Shown here one piece after another: positions 36,835 through 49,145 of a DNA stretch of 64,000 nucleotides (position 1 is its first letter; every line of letters starts with the position of its first letter). The notes under the pieces were generated by a model. It saw only the letters and a list, made by a program, of their open reading frames with translations. It had not been told where the DNA came from and searched no databases. The position numbers and the translations under genes are program-made. This DNA comes from Anaeramoeba flamelloides (lineage: Eukaryota > Metamonada > Anaeramoebidae), in assembly GCA_027625915.1 (NCBI GenBank), contig JANTQA010000016.1, forward strand, positions 1,741,001-1,805,000. Direction: 5' to 3'.

Positions 36835-39800
36835 ATGTTTGATGAGTATGGTATCGATGATGATGATGATAATGAGAATGATCTTCCTTTTTTACGTAAT
36901 ATCTCAAATGAGAATACAGAGATTGTTGGTAGTAGCAGAATTGGCTTTTTTGAAGAAGAAAATTCTTCTTTAGCAAAAGAACCAAAGACAATTTTCCCAA
37001 TTTGGGAAAACAACGAAACGATCAATAAAACAAATCGTGAGAAATTAAATTCAACAATTGACGTGATTGGTCAATTTTTAGACAAAAACAGCTCTTATCT
37101 AACTCAACCAATTTCGTCCTTTTTGTCACACAAAAGTTTGAATTGATTTTTGTTTTTTTGTTTCTTTTCACAAACTTCATGCTAAATATTTTTTTTTTTT
37201 TTTTTTTATATTTTTTATTTTTTCTTCACAAAAAATGGATAAAACCAATTATTTCAATTTAAATTTTACTTAGTTCCATTTCGAGTTTTGTTGAATTTTA
37301 TTTCAAGAGTACCTCTTGAAAAACAACAAATTAATGAAAAAGAAGAAAAAGTGGATTTAAAAAATGCCTTTGAATTTTTTTTACCTCGCAATTTGGATCT
37401 TGATTTAGCAGACTATGCTTTAAAAACAGGAAACCAAACAAAAAAAAAAGAGAAAGAAAAAGAGAATGAGAACGAGAAAGAGAACGAGAAAGAGAACGAG
37501 AAAGAGAATGAGAAAGAAAATGAAAAGAACGAAAAAGAGATTATTGAAGAAAAAGAAAAGGAAACCTTAGCAACCAGAAGATCTTATAAAGTGACAGTGC
37601 TATTATCAAAAAACACCACATCTACAATTAGGTTGTTAGAAACTCATTTTGAAACTATTTGTAAGTTCATTTTAATTTGTTTTTATTTTCTCTTTAATTT
37701 TCACAAGCAACTTCTTTTTGATAGTCACAAACATTTTATTTATCATTTTTAAAAATTATTTGCTAAAAATTAGATTAAAAACTCAAAGGTAGAGTATTGT
37801 GTCAAACTTTTTACGTCAAAACCTAAAAAATTGAAAATTTTTAGCTTTTCCAAAAAGTTTTGTGTTTACATTTTTTTAAAATTACAGCTCACCCAAAATA
37901 AAAATTTTGGGATACAGCTGTTTTGAAAATGTTAGCAATAAAAGTTTTCAAAAGTGTTTGCTAAAACTGTTTCACTTTCTCTTTCAAGCAGTTTGGTTAA
38001 TCACACATTTTTAAAACTTTAAAACAACACTTTTTTTCAAGAGAGAGATGATCAAAAACCATTATAAGCATGTGTCTATTGCCTTCATTTTAAATTTAAA
38101 TGCGATTAAAATTTTATCTCTTTTTCTTTTTTTCATTCTTCAGTATTCATTGCATTTAGAATTGTAACTTAAACTCATAAAAATACACCATTAAAAACTA
38201 GCAAATGGGACCACTCAAACTAAAGCATAGATCATCAATTCCAATTTACCACTTGAACTTGTTTATTTAAAAAAAAAATTGCCAAGTGATAAATTTTTTC
38301 CCATTTTGAATTTAATAACCGGTATTGTTTTTTTCAATATTTTGTTTAGGGAACTTGTAACTCTTAATTATTTTTTTTTCCAAAAGTCAATAGAGTAATT
38401 ATTTAGATAAGGATACAATCAAACCCGATACACAACTTCACTTGTCAACTTTAGAGAAATGAATAATCATTTTTAAAAAGATTTCATTTTTCCCAATTAA
38501 ATTTCCAGTAAAAAGATCTGATCCTTTTTTGTTGGGTTTTTGGATCAAATTAGAAAAAAAAAAATTTGCTAAAAAATTAAATTTTGAAGAAATCTCACTT
38601 TTAGTAATTCCTGAGAGAGTCTTTATGAACAAGTAACCTTGAAACTTTAATCTTGTTTTAAAAATATAATAAAAATCAATCAAATATTGAATCCTTGAAG
38701 ATCTAAAAAAATTGATCATTGATCTTATTCACAAATATTTATTAAATTTCTTGAAATTTAAAAGACTAGTTAAGATCCTTTTTCAAATATCAAGGGTATA
38801 AACAAGGAACTGTTTGTATTAAAATCAGTTATTTGATAAAATCTATTATTTTTTTTTTATGAGGAATAGGCATTTGAATTGTTTTATTTGTTTGAAAATT
38901 TTTAAAAAATTGAGAAATAATTGTAAAGTCTATTGATACATTTAATCTTTGGGTTGTTAATGACCCACTGAAATAATTAAGATTGGGTTATTAATTATTG
39001 ATTATAAATAATCAAATTAAAAAGTATTTCTCTAGATTGAAAGTTGAATTTTCCAGGTTTTAAAAAAATATTTTGGGAGAATTTCTAATTCGATTGTTTG
39101 GTTCTTTTTTTCAGATTTTTTTATTCAATCAATAGGAAAAAATTGATTTGAACTGTTCTTTGAATCAAAAAATTATTTTTTTTACAAGTTTAAAATAATA
39201 ATTGTATTTTTTTTTGAAATTAAGTAGATTTTTTAAACTGGGTTATTATAGAACTTAATGGTTTTATTTTTAAAGTGTATTTTTGTACTCTTCCTTTACA
39301 GATAATAAGATTTCAATCTTCTTACATAGAAAATAATTTTTTTCAAATAATTCAGAAATATGTTGGATTTTGAACTTTTCAAAAATGAGAAAAATGGATC
39401 AGACTTTTAAAAACAATAATTCATTTCTGAAAATAGTATTACACAAGTGTAAATAAGGAATGTTGTAAAAAATAGAGTTTTTTCAATTTTCGAGATAAAT
39501 AAAGAGTTCCATGTATTTATCCAAATTTTGGTAATAGTGAATATAATATCTGATCATCTTAAAGGTGTTTTCAATATAAAATCGTTTGGCAAATACCAAT
39601 ACTTTGTTTGAAAAATGAATTTTTTTTTAAAATTGAAAGATTGTTGTTTGCCAAACGATTTTTTGATTAAAATTGTTCTTAGTCTATTAAGATGATCAGA
39701 TATTATATTTACTATTACCAAAATTTGGATAAATACATGGAACTCTTTATTTATCTCTAAAATTGTAAAAACTCTATTTTTTACAACATTCATATTTACT

Positions 39801-42800
39801 CTTGTGTAAAAGTAAGTTTTGTTTTGTAGTGATCAGATTTTTACTTGGTTTTTCAATTTCAAGATGCGGTAAATTTTTTTTGAATTTGCTAGTAAATTTA
39901 CTTGAAGATTTTTTTTAGTTTACTAGTCCCTTAACCCGATTCTGAGACGAGTCAATGACTTATAACAAAATCCCTTTACAAAATTGATAACTACTATTGG
40001 TGTTTTAGTTTTTTCCTTGAATAATTGATCACTTTCAAATTCTAAACTAATCTTTCTAAATTACTTTACTTTAAATATTTTGCAAAAGAAAAAATAATAC
40101 TCTTTTTTTCAAAAATAAATTTTTTGTGGAGAAAATAAAAAAATTATGTTTAAATAGAAGTGCTCTTATATTTTGACCAAAACTTTTGTGCTTTTCTGAT
40201 AAATTCAAAGAAATGCTTTTAAATTTTAGATTCATTTTCCATTTTTAGAAATTTTTTTCACAATGGTATGAGTTTGAAAATTTTTACTTTATTTTTCATT
40301 TTGCAAATTGATTTACATAAATTTTGAATGAAGCGTTTTATTGGTTTAAACGTTTAGAAACTTGTAAAATTAGTTGATCTTCGAAATTTTCTTTATCTAC
40401 GAACTTTTTAAAAGTAGAGTTTTCTGATGTAAAAAAATGAAAAATGGCCAATAAAATTTTTTGTATTTTTTGAATTTACCAGTGTTCCAAAATTATGGGT
40501 TTTTGCTGATAAATTCAAAAAAATGTAAAAAAATTTTTTTCAAACTCCATTTTTCTAAATTTTATTACACAAGCTTTACAAAACATTTCATTTGAAATAA
40601 TATTTAAAAGAACAGTTAATTTTCAAAAATTTCTTTGCATTTAAATCAAAAATTCTTATTTCAGCTTATTAATTTGTTGGAAAAAAAAAAAAAAAAATTG
40701 TATTTATCAGTACAGTCCAAAAGTTTTGGTCAAAACTGTAAGAGCACTCCGATTTAAACATTATTTTATTTATTTTATTTTATAAGAGTTATCCAGACCA
40801 TACAACACATTTAAAATTGAACAGGTGATATTCCATTAAAAATATCATTCCTCGTTCTTCATAATAATTAGCAGCACTTCATAAAATTACATTAAATTTG
40901 ATTTTTTAGAAAATACCATGACTTATCTATGCTATCTATGTGAAGTATATTAATGATATAACCAGAATATCATAAAACAATTTAAAAAATAATAATAACT
41001 TTAGTACATTTTCCAAATTTTAAGTGTCACCATTTATGTGAAACTGAATTCTTCAAATCATTTCTTTAACCAAATACATTGTTATTTTACTAAATACGGG
41101 GATGTCAGATCTCCTAGTATAATATATTTCCATACCAACTAAAAAATGGAATTCAAAAAAATGAAAAAATTGAGCTTGAAAAAATAAAAATCATTTATTT
41201 CTTTCTTGATCTTATCTGTAACATTTGATATAATTACTTTTTCTTAATTTGGTTTTATTTTTTTAATTCTTCATGGAAATATTTTTATTTGAAAATTTTT
41301 TGAGAAACAAATTACTTTTTATTTATAAAGAATTTCCAAAATGAATTTAAAAAAATCCAATTTTCATTTAATTCATCTAATTCTAGTTTTAAACAGTAAA
41401 TATGATATTTTTTTAATTCCTCATCAGAAATAAGGATATATTGGACAAATTGGTTTGATTTTATAATTATTTATTTTCCATAAAATATGAAAACTAAAAA
41501 TAATTCTGAATCTGATTGAAATTTTTTCGAAATTTTACTTTTATTTTGGGTACAATCTTTTTGTAGCTGTTTTATGGTTCCGAGTATTCAACCCTTTTAT
41601 TTTAATTTTTGAAATAGTATTCTTTATTTTGGTATTGTTTGATAAAAATATTTGAAAAAAGAATTTTGAAAGCAAATTTGTAAAAAAACGGTTTTTGTAA
41701 AATAATAATAAATAGTAATGGGGCGAGAAATTCAAGGTTATAAATTGTTTGGGTTCAGACAAATTAAGAAGATAAAGAAAACGAATATTCGAAAATAGAC
41801 TTTTATCGATTTTTTTTTTTTCATTCTTGGTTTCAACAAATTTATTTTGGAAAGGTGATCTTTCGTGTTTGCTTTTCTAAAAGAAAATATTTGTTTTAAA
41901 TACACATCTTTTTGTGTCTATTTTTTTGGTTTACTCTTGGATTAATTTCACTCATTCAATATAAACACATTTCTAGATCCAAAACCTAATTTAATAAAAC
42001 CAAAAATTTAATCAAAAAAAAATATTAAAAATCGAAAAATGAAAGATTCAACTCTTTATTAATCAAATATCAAAAATTTGTTTTTTATTTTCTTGATCAT
42101 TTCAGTATTAGTTTTGAAAAATTTCAGATATTTTTCAGAAATAATTTTAAGGTAAACCATTTTTCAGTCAAAGGGGCCCAGTTGTAATGGTATAATACAT
42201 GTGTTTAAAGGATTTGCATCGATATTAGAAGAAAAACTTTATTTTTGAAATTTTCAAAATTGAAATCATTTTTTCACATTTTTGGTTTTTTTTTTCGATT
42301 TTTTTTTTTAAAACGTCATTCATTTGCAAAAAATTTTTTATTACAAGATCAATAGTCACTTGGTAAAAATGTGTTATTCTAATGTCATTGAAACCATGTA
42401 AAGATTGTTGAGAAACCATATTGGTTTCTATTGCAATTCAATTCGATCTTTGATCTTGATATTTGTTTAATAAATGTGAAAAATTCTCACTTCATTTTCA
42501 TTTCCTTTTTCAAATAGAGACCACAAATACCAACAAACTTTGTTTGAGGGCTTGATTTCTAAAAGAAAAGTATGGAAAATGATGTGAAAAATGTTTCATA
42601 TTTATTATTCAAATACCAGTAGAAGTTCAAAACGAACATCGTTGTTTTTCTCAATAGGGACCTAAGAATTTGAGTTTTTCAATTTTTAAGAAAATTTATT
42701 GATTAATTTGTTTTCTCTCAGACATGTATCAACATTTCTTTGAGGTGTATTATTCTCTTTGTTTCTTATTTGTTCTTCAAAGGTCAATTATATAAAATAA

Positions 42801-44326
42801 TTGATATTTGAAAAAAACGTTGGGCCCCTTTGACTGAAACAGAGTTTATTAAGTAAATTTTACCATTTTGAAAAATTTTAATTGTGTGAACCTTACTGTT
42901 AAAATATTTTTTGAGTGCAACCAGATATTGAAACTTTAAAACCAAAATATCATTCGCAGCTCTATTTGTGAAAAGAAAAACGAACCTAAATTAATCCATA
43001 GTTCAATTTTGTGTTTAAAGTTTAAAATTGTGATGATAAATCAAACAGAAATATATTGTTATGGGTGTAATTTTTCGCTAAAAAAATATTTAAAATCTCC
43101 ATAAAATATATTTATTTCAAAATTATTTCCAAAAATATTCGAAAAATATTAAATTAAAAAAATATGTTATTAACACATTCCGATATTTCACACACATATG
43201 TATATATATATATATATATATATATGAAAACAAGTTTTTTAAATTTCTTGATTCAAAATATTAATATGTAAATTATTCATGGTTTTATATCTTAAAGGTT
43301 TTGGTCTATAATAACCTCTATTTTTATACAGCCCTTTTCGCCATTTTATTTTTAATATTATCTTATTATCTAATTTTTTTTATTCTTATTTTTTTTATTT
43401 TTAAAAACAATCTTTTATTTTCTTTCATAATAATAGGTAAACAATTGTTTGAAACGTTAAAACCATATTCAAAGGGGAATTTATTTCATTTTGAAAGTCT
43501 ATTTGATATATTATTGACTTTTAATCCATTAAAAATGTATGAATTGATGATAGAAAATTCATTAGAAATGTTCATTTCTTTAACGCATTTTACTCATAAT
43601 CAAAATGTATCAAATTGTTTGATCAAATTAATTTCGTGCACAATAAATCAAAAAGAATTAGAAACTAATTTTTTTAGGTCAAAAGTCGGATTATTAAAAG
43701 CTTTGGGAAGTGAAAATTTTCATTTTGTAAAGGGGCTATTTAAGCAAATTACAAAATCCAGAGGTAAATGGTTTTTTTTTTATTATTTATTTTTTTCCGT
43801 TTTTTTATTTATTTTTTTTTTTTTTCGAAAAGATAAATTTCCTTAATATTAAATTTTGACTAATAATATTTATTTCGGAATTGTAGCTAAAAAATAATTT
43901 TAAGTTTAAACAAGTTGTAAAATTATTGTTTGATAAAAATAAAAATAAAAAATAAAAAAATGGTTTATTTTGTAACTGATTATTTATTGAGAAAGGGGAA
44001 TTTAAAATAAAATAAAGATAGAGGAAGGAAATTAAAGTGTGTGTATTATATATATATATATATATGAAGTATCGCGTTTATAATACTTTCATATTGTAAA
44101 AGATTCATAAAACAAATTTATATAGCAAAATTATTTGGATAGCTTTGATTAAAATGTATATATCCCTTAGCACTCAAAATAACCTAAATGCCTTTGAAAT
44201 TTAATTTGAAATTTGGATTGTTATGAAAAGATTTTAATTTTTAGGATTTAATAATAATTATCTTAGAATCTTTTCATAACAACTCAAATTTCAAAGGAAT
44301 TTAGGTCATTTGTGGTTCTAAGGAGC

Positions 44327-44366
<40 letters not shown>

Positions 44367-47300
44367 TAGATAAGGAGATTATTTTATTATCTTTGAATAA
44401 TATTTAAATTTTAATTTTTTCTATTTTTTTTTAAAATTTAGAGTTGATTATTTTATCAATTAAAGTATTTTTTATTGATTTAATTTCAAAGTATTAAATG
44501 AAATTATTTTACATTTTTTTTTTTTTTTTCAATTATTTTCTATAACTTGAATTGAAGTTTTCAAAAATTATTTACATTAATTTCTTAATTATGGCCTAAA
44601 CAAATAAATTTCAATCTTCTCTTAATTCAATATTTATTGAAATTTTTGAAGAAAAAAAAATAAAATTATCTCATTGCTGTCCTTTTTTAATTTATTATAT
44701 TCATGATAAAATTAACAAAATTATTAATGATTATTGTTAATAAATTAATGTATTTAGATTTGAATTACTAGAATAATAATAAAATTTCTAATGTAATTTC
44801 ATTCAAAAAAAAAAATAAAAATTTTTAAAAATTTTGCTGAATGTCTTCATAAGTTATTTTCTTATTTATCTTTAACTCAAACGTTAAATAACAATATAAA
44901 GTTCAAACAGTTCCTAGATAAACTAATTATCTAATTGTATTTTTTTTTTTTTTTTTTTTTTTGATTAATAAAATAATTTCTCATTTCTACATTTTTTTAA
45001 ATCTTTTATTTTAAACTTGGGAAAATCCAAGTCAATCAGGGATGATGAGGAATATACATATATGTATATAAACTATTTCCTATAAAATAAGGGAAATTTT
45101 ATTTTTAAATATCTTTATTAAACTCAATTCTAATATAACTATTTAAAAATACAAAATTGCTATTCATCATAAATTGATTCTTTATAATAATTCAATTTGT
45201 TTTTTTTTTGGCATTATTTTAATAAAAGATAAGAAAGTTTCTGAATTCAATATTATATAATATTTTAAGAAGTGTGAAAATTGGTAGTTATTTTTTTCTT
45301 TTTGATTGTAATTTTTTTTTTTTTTTCATAAGAGATTTAATCTTAATAAATTTTCGAAGAGAAGGGAAACTTATAACATTATTTTATTGTTTAAAAATTA
45401 TATGAATTCAAAACATATTTCATTGTTTTTCAGGAAATTGTCTGTGCGTTGTTTTCTCTAAAAAAGTGTATTATTTTCGACAAAAAAAGTCATTTTTTTT
45501 TTTTTTGTTTTTTGGGAATAATTTGATAAACATACTTATAAACACATACCAATGGGAACTTATTTAATATGTATTAATATTTTTCTTCATTTTATATTTC
45601 CAATTTACAAATAGAAACACTAACAAAGAGAATATTATTTGAAAACTAAATAAAAAAAAAACTTTACTTTTTTGAAAATACCTGATAACAATACACAGTC
45701 GAAAAACCTATTTTTTAATTTTTAAAGTTTTGGATTTATTGTTAAGAACCAAGTATTAAAAACACTTAATCTGGCAAAGAGGGAATTTTGAAGTTTCTAA
45801 ATTCCTATTTTTAATTCAAAGAGTAGATAAATATTAGTTACTTGACTTAGTCATTAGAACCATTTTCGACTAGATTTAGTTTTCTAAAATAAAATGAAGA
45901 GACTTAAATACTTCAAAAAAAAAAATGAAGAATAAAAAAAGGTGAAGAAATAAAAAATAAAGAATTAAAAAAATAGATATTAAAAAAAAACTTAAAGTTA
46001 TTGGTATCCAGGTGGAATTGTGTGTTTGGGTTGTTATGGGTTATTTTGATTTGAGTTTTTTTTTCTTAATAGTGTGTTGAGTAATATTGATCAAAAAATA
46101 TTCTATAGTATGTTCTAAATTTCTTTTATGTTCATTTTCCTCAATGAATTATCGGTATCTTCTTTGACAATTTATTAAAAGTCAAAATTTTTGATTTTTT
46201 TGAGGTGCTTTTTTCAGTTCCTTCGAGTTTTCTCGTGTTTCTTACTTCCCAAATAAAGTGGTCTACATCATCAATTTTTTTTTTTTACAACATTGACACA
46301 TTTTGGAATTTAATGCTTTTCTCCATTTATATGCATATCTATTTAAACATAAACTATTTGTGATGGGTTTCAGTTTGAATAGAGTTGTTGATGATTTCCA
46401 GCTTGTGTATGGCTGTTTTTTCTTTAAAGTTTTTTGGAATTGATGAATTATGGGGTATTTTTTCAGTTTCCATTTTTCATATTCATGTGATGAATCTACT
46501 TTGTCCTTTATGGATTTGATGTGAGTATCATATCAAGCAATTTTTAATGTCTTCTTTCTACATGTTCTCTATCTTGTCCATTTTCAAATTTTTGGCCATT
46601 TACAATAGAGATTTTGATGATATCTATGCTTAATTCACGATAAAGTTACAAAAATCACGATAATTTCTATCAAATCGCGATATTTTATAAAATCGCGATA
46701 ATCATTAAAAAATCGTGATAAATGCCAAAATATCGCGATTAAAAAGTAATCGCAATATAATAGTTGATTGATTTTTGGGCTAATTGAGCAATATTTTTAA
46801 ATATAAAAATTTTTTTTGATCAAAAAATAGATTAGGTGATTAGGAGTTATTCTTTGAAAAAACAACAAAAAAGATACTTGATCCAATCAAGGATCAGATC
46901 CAAGAGTTTTGTTGTGTTTTATTTTTATTTGGTTGACAAACCTATCGATCCTTTTAGATCAACAACAATAAGAACAAAAAAGATAAATAAATAATTTCTC
47001 AGTCAATCAAGATGTTGTATAAATTGTGTTGAATAATGTGCTCCTAACAAAAACCAACCATTCACATGTTCTTTAAAGAATGAGTTATTGGTGAAAACAT
47101 TTTCAATATTCTCAGAAAGCTTAAATAGTTGTTAGGATAACTTTTCGAAAAGCATTCACAGCAACCTCGCCTTATGATCACCAATTATTAAGATTTTTTG
47201 TATAATTGTCGTCTTCTTCTTCTTTGAGCATCATTGTATTGGACAGAAAACACAACTCGGACTTAGAGGTTTTTGTTTGATCGATCACCAATTAGAAGGA

Positions 47301-49101
47301 AAATTACTCTTTATTCTTTTTGGTTATTAAAAATTGTGAAGGTAACAACTCCATTTTAAAAAAACCCATCTATTTTATATTCAAGTACATTGTTGAAATG
47401 GATTATTATTAGTATGATCATAAAATTTGTTTGAGATTTTATATTTTGTTCAAAAAAAAAATGAAAAAAATAAAATTTTTTTTTCCACAACAAACAAACT
47501 TATTGTGCTTATAAAAGTTTTTTATCTTTCAAAACTTTCAAACACTTGAAGACAATTCACAACATTCGCAAACACTTTCTAACATTTATTAAAGGGGAAA
47601 AGTGTTGTAAAAGTCTCAAGGCTTTTGTAAAAGTCAAGGTATTTTTTTAATAAAGTGATTTCAAAAAAATAATTTTTCATTTTTTCGCAATAATTATTTT
47701 ATCGTGATAATATGGAATATCGCGATTTTATGATTTTTCGCGATAAAGTTGGACTAATCGCGATTTTTTTAATACTATCACGATTTTATTGTTAATATCA
47801 TGATAATATATGTTATCATCAAAACATCTAATACCTCTGCTAAGGTGATCCAATTTTAGGTGTCTTAATTTCTTTATGAAATTATCTTTCTACTTTAGGA
47901 TCATTCTTTATGTGGTTTCTGTTCTTGTTTCCCATTTGCGTATATTTGTTGTAGTGACTATTTGTACCTTGATTATGGTTTTAATTTTTACATTAATACA
48001 AGTATCTACATCATTGATATCAAAATTGGTTAGATTAAAAATCTCCAATCGGTATAGTACTTGGGGTAAAATGACAACTTTAAAAAGTTGAATTCTGGAT
48101 GAATTTGATAATTTTTGGTTTGCGTGTATGTATATATATCTGTAGACATTATCTATAGCTTTATCTTCTTTTTTTTTGAAATGTAATTTTTTATTAAGAC
48201 ATATCCCATATATTTGATAAATTTTAGTTTTTCTGTTCATTCCGATTTATCACCATTTACATTTAGGCCATATTTGGTGATAATCGGGTAATTTTTAAAG
48301 TTTTTTTTACTAAATTTGTAATTTTTCCAAAAAGCTCAAATTTGTTAAAAAATTTTAAAAATTAATACCTCAATTTTTACACAGATAATCCCTTATAAAG
48401 AATTTTTCAATAAATAAATCAATACCCAATTAAAAAAAAAAATCTAATAAAGTAATAATAATAATTTTGGTTATTAAAGCTAAAAAGAATAATAATAAAT
48501 ATAAACATAAATATAAACATATAAAAATAAATCGATAAATATCTAATTCTAAATAAAACAATTATAATAGATCGGGTTTCAATTACAAATATCTCTGATT
48601 TCATTATTTCTTTATTTGATACGATTTGCACTGTTGATTTTGCACATTATTTGCTTGTAAATACGTTTGATGATCCAAAATTTACGAAAGAAATTTTTAC
48701 TTTTACAACGAATTCAAATACTGGTGATGAAATTATAAATTTTCAGCAAACAAAATGTTTAAAAATACTTACTTATATTTTGGAAAAATCTCAAGAAACA
48801 TTATATGATTTTAGTAATATATTCTTAGGGCCCCAAGTATTGGAAAATAGAATATCGTTTATTTTTGATCAGATATTGGATAATGTATTGCCAAATTTAA
48901 GAAAAATATATGGTGCTATTGAAAATGATGAAAAACAATATCTTAAATTAAAAAAAGAAAAACGGAAGCAATTCCAAAATCAAAAAAAAATGAATTTAAA
49001 GAAAAATAAAAAAAGAAGGAAAAAAAGGGGCAATAAGAAAAAGAAGAAAAGAAATACCAGAAATATTAATAATAAGAATAATAATAAGAATGATAATAAG
49101 G

Positions 49102-49145
<44 letters not shown>

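Larger units (their letters stand above)
37661..43436 (+). other. 5.8 kb intron of the SAPS gene
   Basis: The donor ATTT|GTAAGT and acceptor AATAATAG|GT join HFETI to CKQLFETL in phase 1. It contains the foldback 39440-39809 and the elements 40144-40771, 41140-41440 and 42163-42839, and no convincing coding exon (the open frame at 38438-38719 on the minus strand looks incidental). Confidence 0.65.
43764..48570 (+). other. 4.8 kb intron of the SAPS gene
   Basis: CAGAG|GTAAATGG to AATAATAG|ATCGGG joins LFKQITKSR to DRVSITNISDF in phase 1. It contains several (TA)n arrays, a small foldback (44164-44327), a LINE remnant and a 1.2 kb element inserted into it. Confidence 0.65.

Noticed and set aside
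38438-38719. Minus-strand open frame of 93 codons
   Set aside because: No recognised domain; inside the SAPS intron, antisense to the gene, with ordinary AT-rich composition.
39554-39793. Minus-strand open frame of about 79 codons
   Set aside because: Lies within the foldback arm and loop; no family signature.
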